DNA of 64,000 nucleotides, taken from Symbiodinium sp. CCMP2592. Its lineage: Eukaryota; Sar; Dinophyceae; Suessiales; Symbiodiniaceae. The stretch is taken from positions 62,001 to 126,000 of the forward strand of contig CAJNDT010000138.1 in assembly GCA_905221615.1 (NCBI GenBank). Direction: 5' to 3'. Shown here one piece after another: positions 38,886 to 50,864 of the stretch. Position 1 is the stretch's first letter. Each line of letters starts with the position of its first letter. The position numbers were made by a program, and so were the translations under genes. The notes beneath the pieces were generated by a model, which saw nothing but the letters and a program-made list of their open reading frames with translations, did not search any database and was not told the origin of the DNA.

Positions 38886-39477
38886 ACCACAGCAACAGCG
38901 GGCAACTGTCCAACATGGCTTTATGCTACCTGGCTTTCCAGTACTACTGGTGTCAGTGCTGTGCGTGCTGTCCTCATGATGAGTTGTAGGATATGCTGAC
39001 TGCAGCCGTGATTTCAACAGATGCAAGAGTGATGGACAAGTCGCTCTTGCCCGCAGATCGGAATATGCTGTTGTTCCCCTATTATGTTGAAACAGGATAC
39101 TACCATCAGCGGCAGCACCCGCAATTCCCGGAAACGAGCTTGATTCCTTGTCTTAAAAGGCTGGCACTTAGACCCCTGCTTTTCCAAGCAAGGCACAACA
39201 ATCCAAGCCTGCCTTCCTCGCCCCTGGCGCCGAATGCCTAAGCCCTGAACTCTGAACTCTGAACCCTAAACTGCCCTAAACCCTGATTCGAAATCCATGA
39301 ACTTCCGGAGCCTTCACGTTTTACCCATTCTGGACCCTCGAGCGATGACGGTGATCATGATGACGACGACGATGATCCGATGAGTGTCAGTGGAAAGGCC
39401 GCCGCAGACTCGCTGCTGCTGCTGCACTTGGTGCCGGTGCCGCTGCAGCTGCCGGGCACCAAGGATAGGGATCGAGT
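38886..39477. other. Intergenic, no gene supported
   Basis: Unique DNA between two triplet repeats, with no convincing ORF. Confidence 0.3.
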
Positions 39478-39480
39478 TCT

Positions 39481-39513
<33 letters not shown>

Positions 39514-39632
39514 TCTACTGATGCTGCTGCTGCTACTACTACTAGTACGACGGCGACGACTACTACTGCTACTACTACGACGACGACTACTACTTCTACT
39601 CCAACTAACTACTACTACTACTACTACTTCTG

Positions 39633-39663
<31 letters not shown>

Positions 39664-39713
39664 GGCTGCTGCTGCTGCTATCAGTAGTAGTAGTAGTAGT
39701 AATAATAGTAGTG

Positions 39714-39744
<31 letters not shown>

Positions 39745-39932
39745 CACTACTACTACCACTACCACTACCACTACCACTACCACTACCACTACCACTACCA
39801 CTACCACTATCGCTACTGCTGCTACTACTACGACGACGACTACTTCTACTCCTACTACTACTACTACTACTGCTACTACTACTCCTACTCCTACTCCTAC
39901 TACTACGCCCACTCCTACTCCTACTCCTACTC

Positions 39933-39978
<46 letters not shown>

Positions 39979-39980
39979 GA
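39478..39980. repeat. (ACT)n-type triplet repeat, about 500 bp
   Basis: ACT triplets interspersed with ACG, GCT, CCT and ACC. All frames are open on both strands, which creates long spurious Leu/Thr/Val/Ser ORFs. Confidence 0.85.
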
Positions 39981-40194
39981 TTCACGACGATGACTGCTGC
40001 ACTACTATGCTTACACATACACACTCGTCTACTACTGCTGCTGCTTTACTTGTTTGTACTGATGGTGAAAAATGCTGTGGCTGGTACACCATGACCATCT
40101 TGCTGGCAGTAGTCGCAGTCGCCGAGGTGACCTCCACGCAGCAGCGCCCGGCTTTCTGCCTGTCAGCGAGTGTCCCGAAGGAGCTCTGAGCATC

Positions 40195-40790
40195 TCTGCA
40201 TCGGGATCATTATGATGATCTTTCTGATGATGATGCTGATTATGGCGACGATAAACTCGTGACGATGGCATGGAGCACGATGATGATGCTGATGGTGACG
40301 GTGATGGTAATGACCTCACTGCTGCGATTGGGGATGTATACAAAGACCAGGCGACGAGCAATGCGAGGCGCAGGACACGATATTACGAACTGATAATGGT
40401 GATGGTGCTGATGACGACGAAGATGAGGACCTCCTGCTGCTGCTGCTGCTGCTGCTGAGATCAGGATAGGTGAGTATCGGTAGAAGCGGGTGTGATGACG
40501 ATCATCATGGTAATGGTAATTGAGGATGGTGATGATGATCATGATGGTTGTGACTATGGTGACGATGCTGCCGATGACGGGGAGGATGATGGCGCCGATG
40601 AGGATGATGAAGATGATGATGTAGGATGAGTGTCGCGGAGCATTTTGCTGGGGACAATTGCGATGACGAGCATTATGGCCTTGCGAGGGCGATGAGAACG
40701 ACAACCATGAAGACGTTTATTATCATGATCAAAGGTGGTAATTTTTTGATGATGGCGAAGATGAGCATGACGGTGACATCGCCGGGATGG
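40195..40790. repeat. Degenerate GAT-triplet island 3
   Basis: GATGATGATGCTGATGGTGA-like DNA with a pure CTG run at 40434-40456. Confidence 0.5.
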
Positions 40791-40950
40791 GAAAGAGCAC
40801 TGCTTGTGGGATGTTGGCGGTGGGGGAGCCCGACAGAGGTCTGCACATTTGTGCAGTAGCCATGTTCTCTCCTAGCCCCTGTATAACTGTACTAGAAACC
40901 CTAAACCCTAAACCGTTCCAAGTACCAAGATTCTGACCATGAGGCTATAC

Positions 40951-41061
40951 TCAGAGAGCCCAATACCCCGTAGTTTAGGAATACACCTTACTTAAGCTAT
41001 TAGGGAATTGATAATATAATTCAAGCTATATTCCTTAATTGAGGGTATTGGGCTCTCTGGG
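40951..41061. repeat. Hairpin element family A, copy 4
   Basis: CAGAGAGCCCAATACCCC mirrors GGGTATTGGGCTCTCTGGG. Confidence 0.62.
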
Positions 41062-41435
41062 TACACTTCTGGAGGCAAAACTGTGGCTGGAAGGAGTATG
41101 CAAGTAGTGTCAGTGTTCGGATGGACTTTTCTATCTTTGCGTAGGCAGGTACCTTCGTAATGTCGCCACCAGAGGTAGTATTTCGGTGTATTATATTGAT
41201 TGCCCAGAGTTGCTTCAAGTCCTGCATAGAAACAAGAATATTTTCATATACTCTACAACCCTGTCTTATATTGAGTTTTTCGGGCCTTTTGCCCGAATCT
41301 GCCTGAGCTGTACCTACTCTGGACGGCTTGTCACAGGTTAGTGTAAAGAGTGGAAAGATTGACGCCCGGAACGTCCCTTTGTCTACCCACGCCCACATCA
41401 CTCCCAACGCTTGAACGCTCAGTCTTTGAAGCTCC
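41062..41435. other. Unassigned DNA
   Basis: A 138-codon - strand ORF begins near 41437 and crosses into the family A element; no domain recognised. Confidence 0.25.
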
Positions 41436-41520
41436 ACTTGGAGATTCGTGGGTAGGTATTATGGGTTGTAATTATGGTTCCCCTACTTATAACCCCACTT
41501 ATAACTACCCATGGACCTTT
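41436..41520. repeat. Hairpin element family B, copy
   Basis: ACTTGGAGATTCGTGGGTAG ... CTACCCATGGACC. Confidence 0.5.
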
Positions 41521-42058
41521 CAGCACCTTGTGGAGGAGAATAGCAAGGCGGAGGCCGCGTGGGAGTCGGGATGGTTAGTCCGATGCACAGATTTCGCTGG
41601 GGTTTTGGGGTCCCTTTAAGGGGTGATTCGAGATGGAGAGCGAGACAGACTAAATTTCTGAAGCTCAAAGCCTCGAGACCTCAACCCTGCGTGTTTCTGG
41701 TCCTGGGAAGCTTCTTGTGGCTTCTCTGGGGGCTTCTCTGGGCTGCACCTTCGTGACTCGTCCCCGCGACAGTCAAGGACCAGAAGCCCTGTTCTGCGAC
41801 TGAGCCTGGGTCTGAGCAAAGCCCAACTTCCCTCAGCACAGCCAGCAATCTCACATCTGGCATCGTCTCCAAACCTTAATAGTAACAGCATTCTTTCAGG
41901 GCTCTATAAGGGTTCTATAAAGGTTCTATAAGGGTACTTCAAGGGTTCTATAAGGCTGGTGATGATGATCATCTTTGGGGCTCCTACAGCAGCTCCGGCA
42001 GGTGCTTTCCAGCCCCGGAATTCACATGCTCATGACCGTCATCCGTGGCCTGGTTGCT
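41521..42058. other. Intergenic, no gene supported
   Basis: Contains a short tandem of GGGTTCTATAA units at 41897-41955. Confidence 0.35.
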
Positions 42059-42192
42059 ACTTGGGGGGTCGGGGGACTTAGTAAGTAGTTACTAATTAGA
42101 CTTATAAGTACCCTAAAAGGGACCCTAATTGGGGTTATTGTACTTACAATTCCCTAAAATAACCAGTTACTAAGTCCCCCGACCCTCCAAGT
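42059..42192. repeat. Hairpin element family C, complete copy
   Basis: ACTTGGGGGGTCGGGGGACT ... AGTCCCCCGACCCTCCAAGT are long terminal inverted repeats. This is the best full-length copy and serves as the family reference. Confidence 0.68.
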
Positions 42193-42262
42193 ATCCGACT
42201 TGAACGCTTTCTTTACTCCGAAGCCCAGAGCCCGAAACCTCGAAGGCTTGAAGCCCACTACA

Positions 42263-42522
42263 GGGGCCTAGAGAATTACCAATATCATATTTTTGCGGAT
42301 TCCTCACTGTAATTGTAGTATAATGGGCCCCAAAACCCTATTCTAATTTTGAAGATCTCCTCTAGATGATCCTAAGACTCCCTATTATAACTGTAGTAGA
42401 ATGGGCCCCAAAACCCGATTCTAATTTTGAAGGCCCCTATACCATAGTACCCTTATAGATCCCTTATAGTATCCCTTATATAGACCCCTTTAAAGGAACC
42501 CTATTCCAATTTTGAAGGCCCC
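42263..42522. repeat. Hairpin element family F, tandem or composite copy
   Basis: GGGGCCTAGAGAATTACCAA starts the unit. TAATGGGCCCCAAAACCC occurs intact and again as a one-base variant (GAATGGGCCCCAAAACCC), and TTTTGAAGGCCCCTAT occurs twice, so two right halves are present. Confidence 0.52.
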
Positions 42523-42587
42523 TATCATAAATGATCATAGGACTCGCATCCTTCAGACCTGACCCGGAGGAGCTTCAAACCCTCAGT

Positions 42588-42712
42588 CATTAGGATTTAG
42601 GGTTGAGAGTGTTAGGGTTTAGGGGTTTAGGATTTGGGGTTTAGGGGTTTAGGATTTGGGGTTTAGGGGTTTAGGGTTTGGGGTTTAGGGTTTAGGGTTT
42701 AGGGTTACTTTA
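42588..42712 (+). repeat. Telomere-like TTTAGGG array
   Basis: GGGTTTAGG and GGGGTTTAGG units run in the G-rich orientation, opposite to most other arrays. Confidence 0.7.
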
Positions 42713-43478
42713 ATGTTTGGGGGTTTAATCTAGGGCTCTAAGAATTAGAATAGGGTTTTTGGGCCCCTTTATGATTGTTGTCGTTCTTGCTACCAGCTTT
42801 CTTGTTATCCTCACCATTGCTTTTCTTCTTCTTGTTGCCGGTCCCTTGCGCCCAGGTGACAAGCGGACCGATCAGGCCTCCGCACGGCTCGACTCAGTTC
42901 GCTAGTTTGGATTCTGCCTTCTCGTCAAGAGAAAGAGGGACGTCCTTTGTTGCTTATCGTAGGAAGTGGGTCGGGGATCTGCCATGCTGCGCTTTGTTAG
43001 CTGTTTAGGGGCCTGCATACAGGCCTTTTGTAGGGTTTAGCTTCATGAACTACCCTAAGCCCTAAACCCTACACCCCGAATTAAACCCTAAACCCTAAAC
43101 TGTTCCTACATTTTTTGAGAGAGGGTGGCTTGTGAGGCCTTCGATCCCGTGCTTTCATGACCGGGCTCGAGGGCTCAAATCGTAGAAGCGCGACTTATGC
43201 TTAGGAACTCCCATATTACGTAAGTAGAGATCCCGCGCTGAGGGATTCTTGGTAGAAGTCAAGGAGCACTGTTGGAAAACCATGGTTTTGGGATTTCCGG
43301 GGTAGATTTGGTACAGGGCTGCGCAATTTTGACCTTTCGTGTTCAGCTTCGGATTTGCGTCTCGGTTCTTGGGATCGCGGCTTGGGGTTCGGAGTGTAGG
43401 TTCTCTCAGCGGCTCACTGAGAAGCGATCCCCGGCCCACATACCTTTTCTGGTGGCGGAAGTTGAAGGTACTCAGAGT
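42713..43478. other. Intergenic with a small hydrophobic ORF
   Basis: A 44-codon ATG ORF at 42771-42905 starts with an almost uninterrupted hydrophobic helix (VVVLATSFLVILTIAFLLLV) and ends in a polar tail. It could be an exon fragment or chance. The remaining ORFs are unsupported. Confidence 0.2.
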
Positions 43479-43592
43479 TACTTAGAGGTTCATGGGTAGT
43501 TATAGGTAGGGTAGAAGTCCCTTAGTATGGGTTATAAGTACACTTACCCTACTTATCACCCTACTTATAACTACCCATGAACCTCCAAGTAG
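43479..43592. repeat. Hairpin element family B, complete copy
   Basis: TACTTAGAGGTTCATGGGTA mirrors TACCCATGAACCTCCAAGTA. This is the cleanest member of the family. Confidence 0.68.
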
Positions 43593-44071
43593 AGCTGGTT
43601 CATGATGGCAATCCCTGCTCGGAGTCTTCGCCCCTAGTGAGCTTTCGTCTTCAAAAACAGACGCTCTCGGTCCCTCGCAAAGGGTTCAGAGCACAGTTTA
43701 CGGCTTCTTCAACCTTCATCGATACCCGCATGCCTTCAACCGCTCTGAGCCCCAGCAACCCCTCGGGCAAACCATCTAAGTCTTGGATTCTAAGACCCTG
43801 AACCTGAACCCCGAACTCGCCTAAACCCTGCACCATTCTTTGCTTGTGCGAAGCTGATGGGAGGCGGAGTATGTGCGAACGGTGGATAGGCTCATGGCCA
43901 TTTTGGCCGAGGAGCTCTCATTGAAGTTTCATCGGAACAATGCGACTATAGCCGCGTCTCAGTCGGAGCTTGATACGATGATTGTATAAGGTCTGTCGTG
44001 ACCTATGCCGGTCTTTTGTGAATAGCCATCTGGTGTTACTGCGTTCAAGCTAAGTTTAGGTGCGTGTACAC
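43593..44071. other. Intergenic, no gene supported
   Basis: GCCATTTTGGCCGAGG at 43898-43913 only partly resembles the dinoflagellate spliced leader and is not called. Confidence 0.35.
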
Positions 44072-44135
44072 ACACGCACATATATATATATATAATATAT
44101 ATGTGTATGTATATATATATATACATACATACACA
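44072..44135. repeat. (TA)n/(TATG)n microsatellite
   Basis: Alternating TATATA with ATACATAC arms; the arms are partly inverted. Confidence 0.8.
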
Positions 44136-44339
44136 TACATACGTATCTATGCATACATGTGTATGCACGCATGCACATCGCTTTCACGGTTAAATATGCA
44201 AGTTCACGACTAGAGACATCCAGAGGCTGTTTCAGTCCTTTGTCGTTGTTGTGTGTTGCCATGTATGATCAATTTCCATCTCATATTAACAACGAGTGTA
44301 GATTTGTGTTCTGTATGTAGCATGTTGACGCGGATGCCA

Positions 44340-44625
44340 GCGCGTGCAGCACCTACCCGCCCGCCCCGACCCACCCGCCCGCCGCCCGCCCGTTCGCCCG
44401 TTCGCCAGCCCGCCGCCTCCCTACCTACCTACTTACCTACCTGCCTTGCTATACCTATCAAGCTGCCTACCTACTTGCAAACCTGCATACATGCATGCTG
44501 CATGCATACATACACTTGTACATATCTGGCTTGTCTATGAGTAAGTCTGTTGGTGCGTATCGATTGGAAACCCATACATGCCTGCCTGTCTGCCTGTCTG
44601 CCTGCCTGCCTGCCTGCCTGATTGC

Positions 44626-44656
<31 letters not shown>

Positions 44657-44750
44657 CCCTTATGTGTGTGGGTATGTATGTATTATGTACGTATGTATTT
44701 ATGTACGTATGTACGTGTGTACGTCTAGGTCGGCAGGGAGGCAGGCAAGG
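44340..44750. repeat. Tetranucleotide low-complexity block (CCCG, CTAC, CTGC, CTGT, TATG)
   Basis: Successive CCCGCC, CCTACCTA, CTGCCTGC, CTGTCTGT and ATGTACGT repeats. No gene is claimed. Confidence 0.7.
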
Positions 44751-44789
44751 CAGGCGCCAACAGAGCAAAACCAACATAAAGACCTTAGT

Positions 44790-44945
44790 GGCAGTGATGC
44801 TGATGTCGTGCAAGATGAACATGTGGATGTGTCGATAATGATGATGACGTCGGTGGTGAGGACGATGATGACAGTAAGTGATGACGGCGACGACGGCGAT
44901 GATGATGAAGCAGATGATGATGATGATGACGATGCTGGTGGTGGT
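44790..44945. repeat. Degenerate GAT-triplet island 4
   Basis: GATGATGACGTCGGTGG and GATGATGATGATGACGATG stretches. Confidence 0.5.
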
Positions 44946-46374
44946 GTTGGTGGGCTGGGCCAACTACATCGGAACAGAGTGTGCAGGAGGGCATTGCTAG
45001 GCTGCCCAGCGTGAAGCCACAGGCGCGACAATCCTCTTGCAGCAATTCTCGGGTTTTGGGTTCAGGTTTGGGTTTTGTTGTCGTGAGCCTTTCTTGCTTG
45101 TTTGAGGTGTAGGGTTAGTTCAGGGTATGGAGTCTCTTGCGGCAGTGGCGTGCTGCAGTCCCACATGGTGAACCTGAAACCAAAACATTAGTTTCCCAGC
45201 CCAGATTTTCGACGACGCAGGCCCTTCGTTGCGAATGTAGCATTTGAGGGATAGGGTCAAACACCGAAGGTGTAGGGTTTTGGGGTTTAGGGTTTTGATT
45301 TAAGCAAGCATTTTGTATGGTAGCCCGGTAGACCATTGTTGGGATAGGTACCTGACAAGAACTGGATTGACACGCCCAAACCAGCAACAGCCTACTTACA
45401 AGGCAACTCAATCCTTGAAGTGTAAATTCATTCCCAAAAGCCCCAAACGCACCCCAAAACCCTTCGGCGTCAATGCCGAAAATCCCAAGCGACTAAAACC
45501 CAGGATCAAGAATGCCCCTCAGAAAATCTTTTAACACATAAACCCTATATAAAGCCTTCTATGAAGTCCTTGTAACCCCGCTGACACCCTAAACCCTAAA
45601 CCTTAAGACCCTAAGCCTCCACCCATGAACCTCAAGACCCTCCCCGTTTCGGCATGAACGCAGGTCATAGAGACGCCTTGTGGCACCTACCAGGGTGTCA
45701 CCTCCCCGGATCCGCACACGATCTGTGCCGTGGACCGGAGATCGACGTGTTGGGCATTTTTTTTGGGGGTTTTGTGGGTTTTCCAAGTTTTGCGTTTTCT
45801 TTTTGCGTTTTCGTTTTTTTTTGGGTTTGGGGTTAGGGTTCGGCCAGTTTAGGGTTCAGGGTTCCGGATTTGGGTTTAGGGTTTTGCTTTAGGGTTCAGG
45901 GACGGTTTAGGGTTCAGGGTTCAAGGTAGGCTATTCTCGAAACCATCTTTATCTTTAGCCGTTCCGAACCGCCCAGGCGAGCCAGCAGCTGCAATAGCAT
46001 GTAAAAGAATGGCAGACACCATCTTACCGCCAGAAGCAAGCCGTCCGAAGCTTCGGGTAAGAGGTTCGATAGATTTACCAATATTGTTCCGCATGGTTCC
46101 TGAATGTAGATGCAGTATGTTATACCCCCAAACCACGTTGCTCTGATTATGACGGCCACTGTGTTAACAGAGCGAATGCAAAGGAAGATTTCAACTGTTT
46201 AGAATCTTTGCTGCACTGGTCCTGCACATGGGGGCTAAACTCAGAGCACGACACTTAGTCTGAGCTGACATCACTTGCGGGTTCAAATTGCAGTTAGAAG
46301 ACGGGTATTGAGCAAGGTGACGAGCAGTATATCTCACGTAGTTGCTTACTTTATCATCTAGAAACATATACATA
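44946..46374. other. Intergenic, no gene supported
   Basis: Mixed unique DNA with short telomere-like pieces (45270-45300, 45580-45620, 45828-45930). The ORFs are short and unrecognised. Confidence 0.35.
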
Positions 46375-46451
46375 CCCCTAAACCCTAAACCCTAAAACCC
46401 TAAACCCTAAAAACCTAAACCCTAAAACCCTAAACTCTAAACCCTAAACCC
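46375..46451 (-). repeat. Telomere-like CCCTAAA array
   Basis: About ten CCCTAAA/CCCTAAAA units. Confidence 0.72.
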
Positions 46452-46641
46452 GTGTCTTATCACCATTCAAGAACTTTCAATCAGTTCCTGAACCCACTTG
46501 CCACGACCCTGACGTTCCAGTAACCCTGGAGCCCTAGGCTGGAATTCTGCAATCCGCCATTGTACTTAAGGGCTCCTTTAAAGGGGATTCTAAGGGTCCC
46601 TTTAAAGGGCTCTATAAGGGTAGTGTAGGGTTTAGGGTTTA

Positions 46642-46766
46642 GGGGGACTTAGTAAGTAGTTAGTAAATAGACTTATAAGTACCCTAAAAGGGACCCTAAT
46701 TGGGGTTATGGTACTTATATAAGTCCCTGAAATAACCAGTTACTAAGTCCCCCGACCCTCCAAGTA
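46642..46766. repeat. Hairpin element family C, near-complete copy
   Basis: GGGGGACTTAGTAAGTAG ... CTAAGTCCCCCGACCCTCCA. The left outer end is replaced by TTTAGGG repeats. Confidence 0.62.
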
Positions 46767-46842
46767 GAACCTTCACGGGATACCTTATATATAGCATCCG
46801 TATAGAACAGTACTCAGCTTGCATAAAACCCACATACTCCCC

Positions 46843-46915
46843 CCCTATATATATATATATATGCATATATATATATATATGCATATATATATATATATAC
46901 ATATATGTATATTCA
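46843..46915. repeat. (TA)n microsatellite with ATGC interruptions
   Basis: TATATATATATATGCATATA-type units. Confidence 0.85.
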
Positions 46916-47403
46916 TTTTCACACACTGCACTATACTAGACTAGACTCGACTAGACTATATTAATGTACTAGACTATAGAACTTTATATTATGTGGTACA
47001 TTTAATATCAAGTTAGAACATATTGTAATAGAATGCGCTATATCATATCACATTGCATTATAATTCAGGATATTGTACCATATTGTGATACATGATAATG
47101 ATTTATGGCACATGACATAATAGTATAATAAAGTATAGCAATACATTCTAACATGTTCTTTTATGTTTTGTTATTCTCTGTTATAATATTATATACTACA
47201 TTGTATTATCTTATCTTTTGTTATGTTATGTGTTGTTATGTTGGTTAGTTCATTTTTACTCTGTCGTACTATGGCCTGTTCCGTTATATGGCATTGCACC
47301 ATACCACATTATATTATGTTGTGCTGGACTATGAACTATTGTACTGTATTGTGCTGCATTGTATTATGCCGTGATTTTTTGCAAAGACCTTGTTTGCAGG
47401 TTC
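46916..47403. other. AT-rich low-complexity stretch
   Basis: Degenerate TACTAGACTAGAC, ATTATATTATG and GTTATGTTATG patterns suggest decayed simple repeats. No gene seen. Confidence 0.45.
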
Positions 47404-47525
47404 CGACCCTAAACCCTAAACCCTAAATCCCTAAACCCCAAAACCCTAAACCACTAAAACCCCTAAACCCCTAAACCCCTAAAACCCCTAAAGCCCGTAA
47501 ACCCCCATACCCCAAAACCCTAAAT
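47404..47525 (-). repeat. Telomere-like CCCTAAA array, degenerate
   Basis: CCCTAAA, CCCCTAAA and CCCCTAAAG units. Confidence 0.7.
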
Positions 47526-47689
47526 TGCAGGACATCGTCCGCTCCGGGGGCATCCTTCTAGAGGCCTCTGGGCTCCCACTCGGAAGGGCAATGAGTGGTT
47601 GGAGGTGTCCAAGTTCTCTCTACATCGGTTTAGGGTTTAGGGTTTAGGGGTTTCTAGATATACGGATGTTGGGGTAAAGAAGAGGCAGA

Positions 47690-47990
47690 TGAATGAATGC
47701 ATCATGAGTGAATGAGTGAATGAATTAATGAATGAATGAATTCAGGACTGAATGAGAGTGCGTGAAGGAAGGGAAGGAAGGGAGGGATAGTGGGAGGAAG
47801 AAAGGCATGACTACAATGAGAAGGTGAATGGGTTTGTGAGTGAGAGAATAAACGAGCGAATGAAAGCATCACTTAATCAGTGAATGTATGAACGAATGAA
47901 GGTAGGAAGGAAGGATTGAATGACTGAATGGAATGACATGAAATGAAATGAACGAACAAGTCCATGACACTGAGTGAGTGAATACATGGC
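47690..47990. repeat. Degenerate (GAAT)n tetranucleotide tract
   Basis: GAATGAATGA, GAAGGAAGG and GAGTGAATGAG units over about 300 bp. Confidence 0.7.
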
Positions 47991-48390
47991 TGAGTGAATG
48001 AGTTGATGCAGAAGTTGACCATTATACAATTCGATGACCATCTCTTGCACTCTATGGGTAGACCCTCCACGTGTCAGGACGTTCAGCCGGGGCAGGGTTC
48101 AGGGGATGTTGATAGGGCTGGGTAGTCGCAAGCCGTAGGTGCTTGGACCTTCAAGTATCACGTAGACCCTAGGCCCTATATCCTGCACTTTGGGCCCTAA
48201 CCCCAATCCTTGAACCCTAAACCCTACAAAGAAGCCTCATCCATTTCGTGTCGAGGCGGTTCGACGCGTCCTACCGGAACTCAAGAATCTCGACTGCACA
48301 TGCCCATACCCACAAGCCAAAGTCCAAGCCAGCGATTTGGCCTTGATGTGTTTCTAAACGTGCTTTCCAGCTGTGGTTTGTTGTCCAAAA

Positions 48391-48595
48391 ATGAACCCTA
48401 AACCCTAAACCCTAAACCCTAAACCCTAAACCCTTCGCAGGCCTACTTTTCGCTTCTTGCAGCGTTGTTTTGACTCCGCCCACTTTCTGCACATCTGCTC
48501 TCAGGTTTGTTCTACATTCCTAAACCCTTAAACCCGTAGCTCTCTCTGGGGAGTTTAGGGTTTAGGGTTTAGGGTTTAGGATTTAGGGTTTTAGG
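48391..48595. repeat. Two telomere-like arrays in opposite orientation
   Basis: CCCTAAA x6 at 48391-48432 and GGGTTTAGGGTTTAGG at about 48552-48592 face each other across about 120 bp. Confidence 0.65.
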
Positions 48596-49028
48596 GTCAA
48601 AGCTCAAGCCGATGTGCCCAAGTTCGTAGATCGCGAAGGCTGAAGAGCGTGTTCTAGCGGTTTGGAGCGCTTTTGTTGCCTTTGATTTGGGACTCCTGGT
48701 TTCCGGAAGTTTCGAAGTTTATGAGGGCCTGCCCTCTTTGGAATTCAGAAGTCGACTCAGAGACGACCTCTGGGGAGAACCTGGCATAGGCCTAGCAAGC
48801 TCTCCATGGACGGCTTATCATAGGTTTTCTTCATCTTCGAGATAGCTCTTTTAGTGGCACTCTTGTTTCCGAAGCTCGGTCAAAATGTGTTTACATAAGT
48901 GCCTGAAACTTCCATCGAGCACCAGATTCTGGTATGGCCAAACGCAGGTTGCGCCGTTGCACCCTCTCCGGCTAGTTTTGCATGTGTCCTATTGATGCTT
49001 TGAAGCCAGGTCTCGTCTAGACTGCCAT
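48596..49028. other. Intergenic, no gene supported
   Basis: Unique DNA without a recognisable ORF. Confidence 0.35.
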
Positions 49029-49131
49029 ACTGTTGATGGACAAAATCCTGCATGACCCTAAGGACTCTAAACTAGGGGAACTATGGTATATTCCTTATAA
49101 AGGCCAATGCAGGATTTTGTCCATCAGCAGT
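49029..49131. repeat. Hairpin element family H, complete copy
   Basis: ACTGTTGATGGACAAAATCC (then TGCAT) mirrors GGATTTTGTCCATCAGCAGT with one mismatch. Its half copy is at 16401-16472. Confidence 0.65.
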
Positions 49132-49928
49132 AAGCATAAAGCTATGGTGAACATCACCCAAAGGCCTGAAATGCCCCATGCATTGCCGGCCTGCGCACTC
49201 GAAAAAATCGAAGGATTAACTGAACCCTAAGACCTAGACCCTAAACGGTTTAGGGTTTAGGGTTCAGGGTTAAGACCCACATAAACCTCAGAAGCAGTGT
49301 GAAAGATACCGGCCTTGTTGCAAGGACTGCGAAGATCTTGATCCAACGAAATGAGGCTGCGTTGGGGTCCTTGCGAGTGACACAAAAGCACCATTCTATG
49401 GGAGTGGCAGGCTTAACTTAGAGCTCTGGGCTTGTTTCCATCCTTCTTTTTTGTACAGGCATTCGAAGCTTGTTCATACCATGCGTGCTGTCTTCAAGAT
49501 CTGTGCTATATCCATCTGCCCTAGTTGTAGCCTTAGGCGGAAGAGGGCACAACCTGTACATAGGTGGACAGCTAAGTTCCAATCAGTGCCAATGGCTCAG
49601 CCACTCGAACCCTACAAGCCTGAAGAGCGAGCCTCCGAGCCTTAAGCCGAACCCTGCACCCAAAACCCTAGAACCTTAAACCCGAAACCCTGAACCCTAA
49701 ATCCTACACGGGCTTGGGGTTTGATAGTCTAGCGTTGTCTGGTTTAGTCTACTTTAGGGGTTCCTTGGCCGCAGGAGACGGCCCTCCCGATGCTCTACTA
49801 CTCGAAGCTTCCGCCGAACATCTCGAAGCTGCGGGGTGCCTAAAGGGCTTTGGGCGCCGGGCTTGCTTGTGACCTCACTTCTAAGTCTACAATGGGGAGC
49901 TAGGATTTCGTAATCAGGTTTCTACATT
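49132..49928. other. Intergenic, no gene supported
   Basis: Short telomere-like pieces at 49225-49280 and 49660-49710. A family J fragment ends at about 49928, abutting family A. Confidence 0.35.
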
Positions 49929-50038
49929 CCCAGAGATCCCAACACCCCTTAATTACGGAATATACCTTTAAATCATAATATTAGGGCCTCTATAATTTAA
50001 CGTAAATTCCTTAATTCAGGGGTATTGGGTTCTCCAGG
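49929..50038. repeat. Hairpin element family A, copy 5
   Basis: CCCAGAGATCCCAACACCCC mirrors GGGGTATTGGGTTCTCCAGG. Confidence 0.62.
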
Positions 50039-50371
50039 TTAATCCTTGAAGCAGTTTTTTCGAAGCTGGAGCCTCGTGATCCCATGCAACCTGCACTCCC
50101 CGAAGCTTCGAACCACGAACCTGAGCCCAGCAGCATCAACACGCGCTTGACGCTTTCGCACCCTTTAGGGAGGGGCTTCGAGTTCAGGGGGTGGCAGCGA
50201 TGCCGAGACGATGGCGACTGAAACTTAGATAGCAGTGTTGCATTTCAATCGACCACCATAATTTGAAATTCAATATCTCAGCAAGCCCCAAGGCTTTCGT
50301 CTGTGTGTATGCATGTATGTATGTGTGTATGTATGCATGCATGTAGACTATAAGCACATGCATGTACATGT

Positions 50372-50473
50372 GGGGGTTTCCGAAAATAGGGGACCCTAAA
50401 ATAGTACCCTAAATAGTAGGATTCTTATTATAAAGACCCCAAAATAAGGTACCCCTAATTTTCGGAAACTCCC
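50372..50473. repeat. Hairpin element family E, copy 2, with ATGT target duplication
   Basis: GGGGGTTTCCGAAAATAGGG ... TTTTCGGAAACTCCC. ATGT is present at 50368-50371 and 50474-50477. Confidence 0.66.
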
Positions 50474-50630
50474 ATGTATGTGTTCCAAACTCTTGGCAAG
50501 CTGGCGGCGGTCTTGCGGCATCTTGCTGTAGAGGCGTCAAGTGGCGATAGTCATCATCTAGCCGAGTTCCAGTCTCCAAAGCTTACTTCGGCATCTGGCC
50601 GAAACCAGGGCTCTTGTTCAAGAATCTTTT

Positions 50631-50692
50631 TAAGTTCCCAGAATGGGGATCTGCAGTACATAACGTGGTTTCTTTATTCTGGGAACTTAACT
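50631..50692. repeat. Short hairpin family I
   Basis: TTAAGTTCCCAGAAT mirrors ATTCTGGGAACTTAA around about 32 bp. Confidence 0.5.
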
Positions 50693-50864
50693 TAAATCCT
50701 TTAGTCCTAAACCCTATATTGAACCCTTATAGATCCCTTAAGGAACCTTAAAAAATATGGTAGTTTAAGTTAAATCCTTTCAATAAGAACCCACAAACTC
50801 CATGGCTGATTCCCGATTCCGTCGGGGCAACGGTCCCAAGAGGCAGAAACCAGACGTAGTTGGA

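Noticed and set aside
39355-40189. Long ORFs (269 aa + and 185 aa -) of Leu/Thr/Val/Ser
   Set aside because: They translate an ACT-type triplet repeat. All six frames are open, so ORF length has no meaning.
43890-43915. Spliced-leader-like GGCCATTTTGGCCGAGG
   Set aside because: Only about ten bases match the dinoflagellate spliced leader (CCGTAGCCATTTTGGCTCAAG), and the flanks differ. The central GGCCATTTTGGCC is itself a palindrome.
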